DNA of 64,000 nucleotides from Aegilops tauschii subsp. strangulata (lineage: Eukaryota > Streptophyta > Magnoliopsida > Poales > Poaceae), in the NCBI RefSeq assembly GCF_002575655.3, contig NC_053037.3, positions 248,095,135 through 248,159,134 of the forward strand, in the 5' to 3' direction. The notes under the pieces were generated by a model, which was given only the letters and a program-made list of their open reading frames with translations, was not told the origin of the DNA and ran no database searches. How positions within the stretch are numbered: the first letter of the stretch is position 1; each line of letters starts with the position of its first letter. This document shows, piece by piece, positions 20,861 through 32,128 of the stretch. The position numbers were made by a program, and so were the translations under genes.

Positions 20861-23335
20861 TTACAATGAAGTCGTCCTCGACGGAAGCTCATCTTCCTCA
20901 CCCAAATAAGGCTTCAAATCTGCAATGTTAAAAGTGGGACTAACCCCAAAATTTGCACGCAGTTCAAGTTTGTATGCATTATCATTTATTTTCTCTAACA
21001 CCTTAAAAGGACCATCAACATGTGGCATTAGCTTTGATTTGCGCAAATCGGGAAATCTCCAGGTGCAAACACAACACGTTTTCTACCCTTATCTCCAGCA
21101 AGTTTATATTTAGCATTCATACGATCAATGTTCTCCTTACTTAACTCATGCATTTTTAAGATCAATTCAACACGTTGTTTAGCATCAAAATTAACCTTCT
21201 CCGAAGATGGAAGAGGCAACAAATCAATAGGTGCACGAGGTAGGAAACCATACACAATTTCAAAAGTGCACTTCTTAGTAGTAGAATGCAGCGAACGATT
21301 ATAAGCAAATTCAATATGAGGCAAGCATTCTTCCCACATTTTCTTGTTATTCTTGAAAACAGCCCTAAGCATAGTAGACAATGTTCTATTGACTACTTCA
21401 GTTTGTCCATCAGTTTGGGGGTGACATGTAGTACTAAAAAGCAGTTTAGTCCCCAACTTAGCCCATAAACATCTCCAAAAGTGGCTAAGAAACTTAGTAT
21501 CACGATCTGAAACAATAGTATTTGGCACACCATGCAAGCGAATAATTTCACAAAAGAACAAATCAGCAACATTAGTAGCATCATCGCTTTTATGACATGG
21601 TATGAAGTGTGCCATTTTCGAAAATCTATCCACGACAACAAATATGCTATCCCTCCCCTTCTTTGTTCGAGGTAATCCTAAAACTAAATCCATAGATATA
21701 GCCTCCCAAGGAACACTAGGTACAGGCAAAGGCATATATAAACAATGATGATTGAGTTGTGACTTAGCTTTTGACATGTAGTGCAGTGAGCAACCAAACG
21801 CTCAATATCCCGTCTCATCTTTGGACAAAAGAAATGTGTAGCAAGTATATCCTCCGTCTTCTTCACGCCAAAGTGTCCCATTAATCCTCCTCCATGCGCC
21901 TCATGCAACAACAAAAGATGAACGGAGCTGGAATGCATAGCTTCTAGCACAAAACACAAATCCATCGTTACCGACGAACTTGTTCCATGTTCTCCCTTCT
22001 TTTCAATTCCGCAATACATCTTTAAATTCAGCATCATGCACATATTGATCTTTGATTGTCTCCAAACCAAATATTTTAAAGTCAAGTTGTGAAAGTATAG
22101 TATAACGACGAGACAATGCATCAACAACAACATTTTCTTTACCCTTCTTGTGTTTAATGACATAAGGGAAAGTCTCAAGGAATTCAACCCATTTAGCATG
22201 TCTACGGTTCAGTTTTGCTTGACTTTAATGTGTTTCAAAGATTCATGATCAGAATGTATAACAAATTCTTTGGGCGATAAATACTGTTGCCATGTTTCTA
22301 AGGTCCGAACAAGAGCATCTAATTCTTTATCATAAGTAGAATAGTTCAGACTAGGCCAAGTCAATTTTTCAGAAAAGTATGCGATAGGTTTGCCATCTTG
22401 TAATAACACACCTCCTAATCCAATTCCACTAGCATCACCTTCAAGCTCAAAAGTCTTATTAAAATCAGGAAGTTGGAGTAAAGGAGCATGTGTAAACTTA
22501 TCTTTCAATACCATGAAGGCTTCTTCCTGTGCGTTTGAAGGCTTCTTCCTGTGCGGTACCCCAAACAAAAGTAACATCCTTCTTTCTAAGCTCATTGAGA
22601 GGTGCAGCAATGGTGCTAAAATCTCTCACAAAACTCCTATAGAAACCAGTGAGTCCAAGAAAACTCCTCACTTGTGTGACCGTCTTGGGCTGCGAGCAAC
22701 TCTCAATAGCTTCAATCTTGGCTTTATCAACTTCAATTCCCTGTGGAGTATCAACATAGCCAAGAAAAGGTACTCGGTCGATGCAAAAGGTGCACTTCGC
22801 AAGGTTACCAAACAAATATGCATCACGTAGAACAATAAAAACATCACTTAAATGTTCCAAATGTTCTTCCAAAGATTTGCTATAAATCAGTATATCATCA
22901 AAATAGACTACCACAAATCGTCCAATGAAAGAATGTAAAACTTTGTTCATTAATCTCATGAAAGTACTAGGTGCATTAGTTAACCCAAAAGGCTTGACTA
23001 ACCCCTCATATAAACCAAACTTAGTTTTAAATGTTGTTTTCCATTCATCTCCCAATTTCATACAAATTTGATGGTATCTGCAAATCAACTTTGGAGAATA
23101 TTGTAGAGCCACTCAATTCATCAAGCATATCATCTAGCCTAGGAATAGGATGATGATAACGAATAGTAATATTATTAATGCCCCTACAATCAACACAGAT
23201 ATGCGACGTACCATCCTTTATTGGCACTAGTATAATAGGAACAACACAAGGAGTAAGAGATTCACGTATATATCCTTTGTCGAGCAGCTCTTGTACTTGA
23301 CGTATAATCTCCTTCGTCTCCTCTGGATTGGTACG
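20861..23335 (-). pseudogene. pol: pol of copy D: reverse transcriptase, RNase H, integrase, fragmented
   Basis: Minus-strand pieces in several phases line up with the polyprotein of 50730-58531. Reverse transcriptase is at 22498-23227 ([13 protein letters not shown]), RNase H at 22209-22610 (with [13 protein letters not shown], where Asp-Gly replaces the usual Cys-Asp context), the zinc domain at 21684-22199 and the integrase core at 21028-21777 ([30 protein letters not shown]). The tail [19 protein letters not shown] is at 20861-21046. Near 22520 a GAAGGCTTCTTCCTGTGCG unit is duplicated in tandem and shifts the frame. It cannot encode active enzymes. Confidence 0.88.
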
Positions 23336-25592
23336 TTATGGCACACAGTTTGGCAGCGAAGCACCGGGAATTAAGTCAATCTGATGCTCACTCCCGTGAA
23401 TAGGTGGTAATCCCAGTGGCACATCTTGTGGAAAGACGTAAGCGAACTCCTGCAAAATGTTATCAGGAGGCAAAGAGGAAGGCACATCCACGAATGAAAA
23501 TAATGCCTCTTTGCACACAAAAGCATAGCAAACAAATTTGCTGAAATCTAGATCATCAATATCCGATTTGGTGGCAAGTAAACATGCAATTTTCAATTTA
23601 ATTTCAGAAGCAACACTAGATGGTTTATTATTAGGCTTCATTTGTTGCTCAAATTCTTTTGCCACAATCTGATTTTCACTCTTATTTTTCTCCTATTTTT
23701 CTTTATTAGCTCTATTAATATCATCTTTGAAAATGGAATCAGGAGCCATAGGAAGCAAAGTAATATGTTTATCCTTATGAACAAGAGTATACTGATTGTT
23801 TCTACCATGGTGTACATAATTTTTATCAAATTTCCTTGGTCTAACAAGTAATAAGGAACATGCTTGCATGGGTACCACATCACAATCAACATAATCAACA
23901 TATGTAGAGATACTAAAATGCACACGAACAATAAGTGTTACCTTAACCTTGCCGCTGTTGTTGAACCATTGGATGTAGTAAGGATGTGGATGTGGTCTTG
24001 TGGTGAGAGATAGCTTCTCCACTATCTCCATGCTAGCTAAGTTGTTGCAGCTCCCTCCATCTATGATGACACGAACAGAACGTTCCTTCACAACTCCCTT
24101 TGTATGGAACAAATTATGCCTCTGATTTTGCTCAGCTTGTGTGACCCGCACACTCAAAACACATTGAGCAACTAAACTTTCATACCTGTCAGCATCTTCA
24201 ACAGCCATGTATTGCGTCTCATGATCAGAATCATCTCCACCGTGTTCTTCACTTGTAATAAGAGCCAAAGTCTCCTCATCATAGTCACTAGCGGAGTCAT
24301 ACCCACCATCCTCAGTAGCAATCATAACACGCGGGGATTGGCATTCTCCCACATAATGACCGACAAATAATATCATGTGTGTGCCCTGTTGATGCCATGG
24401 ATGAAGAAGAGCTCTGTGCAGGCTCGGTAGGTGTGCTCTTGGCAGATAGTGGTGGTAGTGCCTGCTTTCTTGTATCACGGCCGGAGGTGGCAGCTGACGG
24501 AGGTACCAGTGTAGCAGAACGTGTGGAAGTAGAAGATACACGCGGTGTCCATGATGAAGGTCGAGTTGCAGAAAATTAGTCCGCACCAATGCCTGTCGAT
24601 CCTGCACTTCACGTTCAGCTTTGCAAGCAAGATGGAATAAATGAGTGATATTGTTATACTCCTTATACTTTAAAATGGTATGAATCTCTCTATTTAATCC
24701 ACCAATAAAACGTGCAAGCATAAATTCACTATCCTCAACAATACCACATCTAATCATGCTAGTTTGTAATTCCTGATAATACTCCTCTACATAATTTTTT
24801 CCTTGTCTCAAACGCCGCAGTTTTTGAAGTAATTCAGGTTGATAATATGGTGGAACCAAATGAGTATGCATAGCAGTTTTCAAAGCAGCCTAAGTAGTAG
24901 GGATATTATCATGATATAATCTACAATGTTCAAACCACCAAATGGAAGCAAAATTAGTGAATTCACAAATAGCAGCAGCAACACGTCTATCCTCAGGATA
25001 TTGTAAGCATGTGAAACATTATTCAGTTTCTAACTCCCAAGTAAGATATACATCAGGAATGTATGTACCCTCAAATGGTGGAATGTTCAATTTTAGTTTA
25101 GGAATATGGTCATAATCTCGTACTTGAGGTGGTGCTGCAGCCCTACCATTGTGATTATATGCATGAGGTTGACCTGGTGGTGGTGGTGCTGGTGGTTGCA
25201 CGTAGTTCTGATTTTGATCAACCTCATCCTTATAATAGTCCTCCACCTCTGCAGTAGCAGAAGGAGCTACAGAAGCATGAACAGTAGTAGTAGCAACACC
25301 AGAAGTTTGTCCTGGCTCAAGAGAAACACGATGCGCTCGCCATGCTGGATCGTAGTGTGGAGGTGGTTGTTGATGTTGTTGCAATGGTGTAGCAGATGCG
25401 GGTGGTGGTTGTGGTAGACGTGCGAGTGCTTCATCGAACTTGGCGTCCAACTTGGTGTCAATTGTCTTCTCAATGTCATCAATTGTCTCTAGTGCCTTTC
25501 CAAAGCTGGCCCAACATTTGCTGAAATTTATCATGAAGCTCCTTCTTCGTCATGTTCTCCTAGTCAATCTCGTCGGCTTGTGGTCCTGCCAT
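23336..25592 (-). pseudogene. gag: gag-protease of copy D, fragmented
   Basis: The gag start, by comparison with the 50730 copy (MAGSQADE), is the Met at 25592. An acidic, Pro-rich N-terminus, a capsid region (YYQPELLQKLRRLRQGKN, FIGGLNREIHTILKYK) and a protease with VIIDGGSCNNLAS follow. The zinc knuckle near 24330-24375 is damaged: only VGHYVGECQSP is recognisable. Several frameshifts and stops are present. Confidence 0.85.
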
Positions 25593-26766
25593 GGTTAGCA
25601 GCAATAGAAACACACAAAAATATGATCATAAAGACTACTAGAAAGTGGTGGTGGTGGCATGTCACAAAACCGTCTGGCAAATCTCAAATCCTTACCAGCT
25701 CTTACCCAGCAGTAGGTGGTGATTGGCAACCGGTGTAATCAAAACTCCCAAAGCTTGGACAGAGCGATTGTCAGGTGGTGTCAAGTGCATGATGTAGATG
25801 AATGTGGAGCTAGGAAGGCTTATGATATGGTAGCAAAAATGTCAGTAATAATCAATCCAGAGATGCAAAGTTGAATACACGCTCAACGACGGTACTGTGC
25901 TGGTCCTAGGCTAGACCGTGCTAGAGACACGAGCCTAGAACACTAACAAAATCACGGCGCGACACGTAAACAAGGAAAAAGCACACTCTGGATTTTTTTG
26001 CGCTCTTTTTTTGCGTTCTATTTTTTGCCGAAAATCACTATAATGGCGAGTGTGCGCAAACTCTTCCCAAGTCAAAATAACAGGATAGGCACAAAATTTT
26101 GTTGACTATTTTTTCAGAAATTAGGGTAGCGACGACCAAAAAGCGCGATAGAAAATTACTATTTGGTCACGTGTCTCAAAAGACTCAGAAAAGCTTAAAA
26201 ATAGGATAGGAAAAAATATTTTCGCCTGCCGAAATTTTGGCCTAATTTTTTTCCTGGAACCTACCTACGCAAGGAAACACGAATCAGAAAATAGATGGAT
26301 CTCGAAAACAAACCTGATACGAAAAGAACTCGGATTGGTGGTGGATATATGGTGGTAGGATATGGCAGCGGTGGTTGTATGTGGCAGCGGTGGTGGTATA
26401 TGGCAGCGGTAGTAGGATATGGCAGCGGTGGTGGTATATGACAGCAGTGGTAGTATGTGGCAGCGATGGTGGCATATGGCAGCAGCGACGAAGATGGTGC
26501 GGCGGCGACATGACAAACTGTGATAGAACTCGAAACTCTAAAGGACTAGACTCTAAGACCAGCAACTAGACACGATGATGCAACCACAAATACAACAAAG
26601 GAAAACCCTAAAAGGATTATGCAAAGGCTCAGATTGGTTTGGATATGAGGAACTAACCCTAATTTTTTTTGGCCTTTTCGTGGACTGTAGGTATGAAGAA
26701 CAGACTCGATATAAACTATGAAAAACTGGAAAATCTCACCGAGCAACCTGGAAATCTGATACCACT
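25593..26766 (-). other. Leader of copy D: hairpin, G-rich minisatellite, primer site
   Basis: The primer site TGGTATCAGATTTCC reads on the minus strand just inside 26766. A minisatellite of ~21 bp units (plus strand GATATGGCAGCGGTGGTGG and variants, about 26340-26480, some seven copies) follows, then the conserved hairpin at 25906-25938. No convincing long frame is present; the minisatellite frames are repeat artefacts. Confidence 0.8.
25906..25938 (-). promoter_or_regulatory. Conserved leader hairpin (copy D)
   Basis: CTAGGCT and AGCCTAG arms, perfect 7 bp, 19 nt apart, in the leader between primer site and gag. The same arms and spacing occur in copies A, B and C. Confidence 0.7.
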
Positions 26767-27532
26767 TGATAGAGGCAAAGGTGTCTTGTCGTTCGATGAG
26801 ATGGTGGCTATCGTTTTTGGTGGAGTAGACTTTGCAATCTGGATATTGCGAATAAAAGAGGAAAGCTTTATTGATCAAGTGGGGTTCTGTGACATCTTGG
26901 TCTGGTCGTTGAACACAAATGAGGTACGCGAAGTTGCAGCTATGACAAACTTTTAATCTAAACAAAACCCAGAGTCTAAACAACGCCCTAAGGGCTGTAT
27001 ATATGGAGGAGTAGGGGGAATTTCGTGGCCCCTTGTAGGAGGGGTCCAAAACCAACCCTAACTTTGTTTCCCCACACATACGGACTCTAAAAACAGCCTA
27101 TACTTAAGTATTTCAAAATTACATGGGCCTGGCCCAAAAATAAGGTGGCGCAGCACCTAAAATAAGCTATGGACGAAAGTTATGAAGGGGCATCTTGTAT
27201 ATTTTGTCCATGTCCTTGTAGGTCATCATGAAGGTTTCGAAGTCCTCAAATATGCACTAGAAATGCCATTCTGGATCCCTTCGCATGCGCCTTAATCTCC
27301 ATGCTTGATCTTGCTCCAGTGTTCATCCCTCTTGTCCATGCTAGACCCTTCATTAGTAATCAACATAAATGTATCCAATTTAGGCAGCATCATATTCTCA
27401 TCAACATTAGAATTTTCACCAAGAAACAAAAGTACCTCGTAATTCAATTGGTGTTCACGAGCTCTAGTAATTGGTCTAGTATGTATAGCAGCAGGGGTTG
27501 TGGGTGTAACAATGGTATTGATGTCCTCATCA
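26767..27532 (-). mobile_element. 5' LTR of copy D (766 bp, internal deletion)
   Basis: Relative to its partner it lacks 151 bp at about 26834. The join is at TTG, present at both break ends in the partner (20055-20057 and 20206-20208). 766 plus 151 gives the family length of 917. Confidence 0.88.
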
Positions 27533-27720
27533 CGAGAACCCCAGCCACACAGATAACGCGTGTGCACCATAGGATGCACCTTGATCGAACGACAATCCAC
27601 ATCCCTCTCATCACACCCATGTAGTTGTAGTAGGGATTTGATGTATATGCACTAAATGTCATGTAAATGCTATAAAGTGCTGAAATATAGCAAATGAGTC
27701 CTGAAAAGCACAAAAAAATC
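27533..27720 (+). repeat. Array-edge unit, right half
   Basis: Continues 19741-19989 across the insertion. It matches 30390-30570: CCAGCCAC, GTGTGCAC, CATCACACC...TGTAGTTG, GGGATTTGATGTATATGC and TGCTATAAAGTGCTGAAATA in the same order. Confidence 0.8.
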
Positions 27721-27920
27721 AAATCTCGTGGCTGATTGTGCCTGCGCACCGTGTAAATAGTTTGGATGCGAAATGATGAAGTCACTGTAAATTCAAGATC
27801 CAATTGCCATTTATCCTTTTGGAGAAAATTCTTCTTCTTGTGAGATGCTCCTCTTTCGAAGGAGTTGTTGTTACAACCTGTGCCAGAGTTTACCCATTTC
27901 TTTACCACCGATATTGATGT

Positions 27921-30300
27921 CATACCATGGCACCATGCCAGGTAACATGTTTTTCGGGCATGTTTTTCATTTTCTAGATTTAAAAAACCAATAAACAAAA
28001 CATTTCTGGTTAACTATTGCCACACATACCCTTGAAATTTCCCCGCGATTCTCATAAAAGTCATCAAAATTTACTAAATACCCCGTGCATGATTTTTCAG
28101 ACCATGTTGGTGCACTTTTTCATGCCTTGATTGTGCGAATTTGAGTTATGTGCATTAATGACTAGAAAATGCACATGATGGCCTTAATATAGTAATGAGC
28201 CAGGAAAAGTGCCAAACTTGAACAAGGTGCATTGAAGGGAGTATGCTGATCACAGAAAAAACACAAGGGCAAACGACGAAGGAAATTTGGATTCCCCTTC
28301 AATCCTGGTGATTTCCCTCTCGAAACCACGAAACTTCCTCGGCGATGGTTCGATTTATGAAGATCGTGTGTAAGGATATTAGACAAACCTTCTCAAATTT
28401 TTACGAGAGCATGGTGAGGTCATACCATGGCACCATGCCAGGTGTCATGTTTTTTAGGCATGTTTTCATTTTTCTAGAGTTGAAAAACCAATAAACGACA
28501 CGTTTGTGGTTGACTCTTGCCACACATATCCTTGGAATCTATACCCATCCCTCGTAAAAGGCATGGAAATTGACTAAATACCACAAGCATGGTTTTTCAG
28601 AGCGTTTTTGTTCACTTTTTCATGCGTCGATTGTGAAAATTTGAATTAGGTGCATTAATGCCTACAAATGCACATAATGGCCTAAATATAGTAAATGAGC
28701 CCGGAAAAGTGCCAAATATGAACACGGTGCATTGTACGGGGTATGTTGATTGAAGAAAAAACTCAAGGGCAAACGACGAAGGAAATTTGGATTCCCCTTC
28801 AATCTTGGTGATTTCCCTCTTGAAACCACAAAACTTCCTGGGTCACGGTTCGATTTACGAGGAGCGTGTGTAACGAAGTTAGCCAAACCTTCTCAAATTT
28901 TTACCACAACATGGTGGGGTCATACCATGGCACCATGCTAGGTATCATGTTTTTCATGCATGTTTTTCATTTTTCCAGAGTTGAAAAATAATAAACGACA
29001 CATTTGTGGTTGACTCTTGCCACACATATCCTTGAAATCACTCCCCATCCCTCGTAAAAGGGATGGAAATTGACCAAGTACCACAAGCATGATTTTCACA
29101 CCGTTTTTGTGCACTTTTTCATGCACCGATTGTGCGAATTTGAATTATGTGCACTAATGCTAAGAAAATGCACATAATGGCCTAAATATAGTAAATGAGC
29201 CCGGAAAAGTGCCAAATTTTAGCACGATGCATTGGAGGGGGTATGTTGATCGTAGAAAATCTCAAGGGCAAATGATGAAGGAAATTTGGATTCCCCTTCA
29301 ATCTTGGAGATGTCCCTCTGGAAACCACGCAACTTTCTCAGTGACAGTTCGATTTATGAAGAGCGTGTGTAACGACATTCACCAAACCTTCTCAAATTTC
29401 TACAAGAGCATGGTGAGGTCATTCCGTAGCACCATGCCAGGTATCATGTTTTTCATGCATGTTTTTCATTTTTCTAGAGTTAAAAAACCAGTAAACGACA
29501 CGTTTGTGGTTGACATTTGCCACACATATCCTTGAATCTGTCCCCATCCGTCGTAAAAGGCATGGAAATTGACTAAATACCACAAACATTATTTTCAAGC
29601 CATTTTTCTGCACTTTTTCATTCATCGATTGTGTGAATTTGAATTATGTGCATTAATGCCTAGAAAATGCACATAATGGCCTAAATATAGTAAATGAGTA
29701 TGGAAAAGTGCCAAATTTGAACACATTGCACTATAGGGGGTATGTTGATCATAGAAAAAAACACAAGGGTAAACGACAAAGGAAATTAGGATTCCCCTTA
29801 AATCTTGGTGATTTTTCTCATGAAACAACGAAACTTCCTTGGTGACGGTTTGATTTATGAAAAGCGTGTGCAACGACATCAGCCAAACCTTCCCAAATTT
29901 CTACCAGAGCATGGTGAGGTCATACCATGGCATCATGCGAGGTGTCATGCTTTTGATGCATGTTTTACATTTTTCTAGAGTTGAAAAACAAATAGACGAC
30001 ACGTTTGTGGTTGACTCTTGCCACACATATCCTTAAAATTTCTACCCATCCCTTGTCAAAGGCATGGAATTGACTAAATACCACAAGCATGATTTTTCAA
30101 ACCATTTTGTGCACTTTTTCATGCACCGATTGTGCGAATTTGAATTATGTGCATTAATGCCTAGAAAATGCACATGGTATCCTAAATATAGTAAATGAGC
30201 TCGGAAAAGTGCCAAATTTAAATATGGTGCATTAGAGGGCGTATGTTGATAATAGAAAAAACTCAAGGGCAAACGACGAAGGAAATTTGGATTTCCTTCA
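27921..30300 (-). repeat. Tandem array with a 500 bp period, nearly five units
   Basis: The landmark CATACCATGGCACCATG (variants) stands at 27921, 28421, 28921, 29420 and 29921, spacings of 500, 500, 499 and 501 bp. Each unit carries GACTCTTGCCACACATATCC, CATTAATGCCTAGAAAATGC, TATAGTAAATGAGC and GGAAATTTGGATTCCCCTTC. Read on the minus strand the units resemble the array at 10360-12230 (CATGGTGCCATGG, CATGCTCTCGTAAAAATTTG, GTGGTTTCAAGAGGGAAA). No coding frame persists. It is flanked on both sides by the same array-edge unit. Confidence 0.9.
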
Positions 30301-30600
30301 ATCTTGTTGATTTATTATCGCACACAGTTCATTTGTGTCGCCTCTCAGAACCGTGTGAGTTGACCCTGTTGTGCATTGTGTTCTGATTGGCCAGAACCTC
30401 AGCCACGCGCGTGTGTGCACTGTAGGCTGCACCACGATCGAAGGTCATTCCACACCCCTCCCATCACACCTATGTGTAGTTGGGATTTGATGTATATGCG
30501 CTAAATGTGAGGTAAATGCTATAAAGTGCTGAAATATAGCAAACTAGTCCTGAAAATGGGCAGAAAAATTCAAGGACAAATGACGAAGGAAATTTGTAGT
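30270..30600 (+). repeat. Second copy of the array-edge unit
   Basis: Homologous to 19741-19989 plus 27533-27720, uninterrupted here (GATTGGCCAGAACCTCAGCCAC across the point where the gypsy element entered the first copy). It gives the empty-site sequence for that insertion. Confidence 0.8.
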
Positions 30601-30604
30601 CCAT

Positions 30605-31095
30605 TCAATCTTTTTAACATCAATCACACATGGGGTGTGTTTACGAAACGTTGCCTCAGCAAGCGCACTATTTTGGCACAGACAACCGTTACCCCTCCCC
30701 CCTTCATCCCCATTCCTCAGTCGCACTGCACTCCTCCGCAACTTTGCACGTCAACTTCTATCATGGCAGCCAATCCTTAGCTCGACGGTTATCGCCAGCG
30801 GGCGGTCTCTGCGTACCAAATGGCACAGGATTTTGCCTCTCCTGCTTGGCAACGCCTATCTGCACTAACTTGCGCCGATGTTGTCGTTGCTTGTTCTCGA
30901 CCCAGGTTTGCACAAACCTTTGATCTCGATGGCACCTCTCGCAGCCGGCTTCCCTCGAGAAATGCCCCTGCATTTTGTTCGTTCCCTCGCCAACGCCTAT
31001 CGGCACCGACTTTCTCGACTCTAGTCAATTGGTGTTTTCTGCGGGATTTTCCACGGGCGCGGGCTGGGTTCTTTTCTCATGGAGAAGGTAATTAA
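30605..31095 (+). pseudogene. Candidate 5' exon region of the B3-like gene
   Basis: GC-rich stretch after the AT-rich array, with a frame from 30820 that passes ATGGAGAAG at about 31083 and meets a donor-like GGTAATTAA. An acceptor TTATTGCAG lies near 31128. The frame (MAQDFASPAWQRLS start) has no recognised domain and may be untranslated leader. It is placed with the gene because it directly precedes the B3-like exon on the same strand. Confidence 0.25.
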
Positions 31096-31531
31096 TTTAG
31101 CAAAATATTCGCTCATCTCTTATTGCAGTCCGTCTGTCCCTGTTAATCACCCGGCGGAAATCACCGTGGATTCATTTTTCTTCTAGCTAATTAGAGGGTT
31201 TTCGTTCAAGTGTCCATAGTGCAAGCACAAATCAGGACAGTTTGGTCGTGGCCAGTCAAACACAAAGTTCTGTCTCACCATACAGATGACTTGTGGGAGC
31301 GCACGATATGTTCAATCTCACCCTACCATGGTTCGCATGGCCTAATTTTATGAACATATTTTATATATTGCTACATTTGGATGAAAGGTGCCACATGCTG
31401 CACAGACGTCAAAGATGACCTTTTTCTTCAAAATTAGGAAAATTAATGATGTATTTCTCTTTCACCTACTCTCATATTTGCATGAAATCTTGGTTACATT
31501 ATCTGTTTAATTATATGCTTTCAGCTATATA

Positions 31532-31877
31532 TTGTTCTGTTCTATCAATTACTCACATATTTGCATGTTGCTCTGTTATTTCAATATATGTAATGATTGC
31601 TTTGCAAGAACACGTGTACAGGGAAATATTGGCATTTTCTTTGTTGATAACTCCCAAGATGTCATATTGACCATGCAACATGGATTTACAATGACAGTTA
31701 GGATAAAAATTGATAAAGATGGTCACTCCTATTTTGATGCAGACTTTTGGAGAGAATTTTCTAAGTCTGATGAACTGAAAGCTGACAATAAAATTCTAGT
31801 GCATACACCACAGCTTGGTCTAATCAATGTGAATGTTTACTTCCCCAATGTCATCAACCGATCACTGACTGATCGAG
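31532..31877 (+). pseudogene. B3-like exon (first B3-type segment)
   Basis: The coding-like part begins near 31610. Its pattern fits the second half of a plant B3 DNA-binding domain: VILTMQHGFTMTVRIKIDKD, then GHSYFDADFWREFSKSDELK, then DNKILVHTP and a closing strand VNVYFP. B3 domains usually show an aromatic W..F segment followed by a (V/G)D.(L/V)VF-type strand. The exon ends at a strong donor (GATCGAG|GTTAGT, 31877/31878) with one base of phase, matched by the acceptor at 32087. The upstream limit is uncertain. B3 factors act in the nucleus as transcription regulators. The gene is cut by the Athila-type element 250 bp downstream. Confidence 0.45.
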
Positions 31878-32087
31878 GTTAGTGTTCTTTCAACTCTCTC
31901 CATGTTGGCACATTACTTAGCAATATTGGGGTATTTGTTCTAAATAAATGATCACTATTTAAGCAACCAATTGGGATTTCATTTTCTGACTCTGTTCCTA
32001 GCCAGTAACAACTTCTAATTACCAATTTATGTCCACTATTCATCTACCATGTTCTGACTAAATAATCCTATTCCACCTTTTAAGCAG

Positions 32088-32128
32088 GATATGTTGGATG
32101 CATAGTTAATGGTCTATATGTTACTCGG
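32088..32128 (+). pseudogene. B3-like gene, next exon, left part (interrupted)
   Basis: Acceptor TTTTAAGCAG|GATATG. With one base carried over from the previous exon the phase gives GYVGCIVNGLYVTR, ending exactly at the insertion duplication CTCGG (32124-32128). The frame continues at 48386 beyond 16 kb of element, so this exon was whole before the insertion. Confidence 0.45.

Larger units (their letters stand above)
19990..27532 (-). mobile_element. Ty3/gypsy element, complete ends, badly decayed (copy D)
   Basis: The ends are LTRs 19990-20849 and 26767-27532 of the 917 bp family. The flanking duplication is CCAGA/CGAGA. The internal region runs on the minus strand: leader, gag, protease, reverse transcriptase, RNase H, integrase, in step with the copy at 50730-58531 but with many stops and frameshifts. 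It is inserted inside the array-edge unit shared with 30270-30600. It is the oldest of the family's three insertions here, judged by coding decay and by independent deletions in each LTR. Confidence 0.92.

Noticed and set aside
26265..26569. Tyr/His- or Gly/Val-rich frames over the G-rich minisatellite (also 57066-57314)
   Set aside because: Same reason: repeat artefacts in an element leader, open in several phases.
27292..27600. Minus-strand frame with GPITRARxxQLN-type motif as a separate gene
   Set aside because: The part to 27532 is the C-terminal polyprotein tail in the LTR of copy D; the start lies in flanking repeat.
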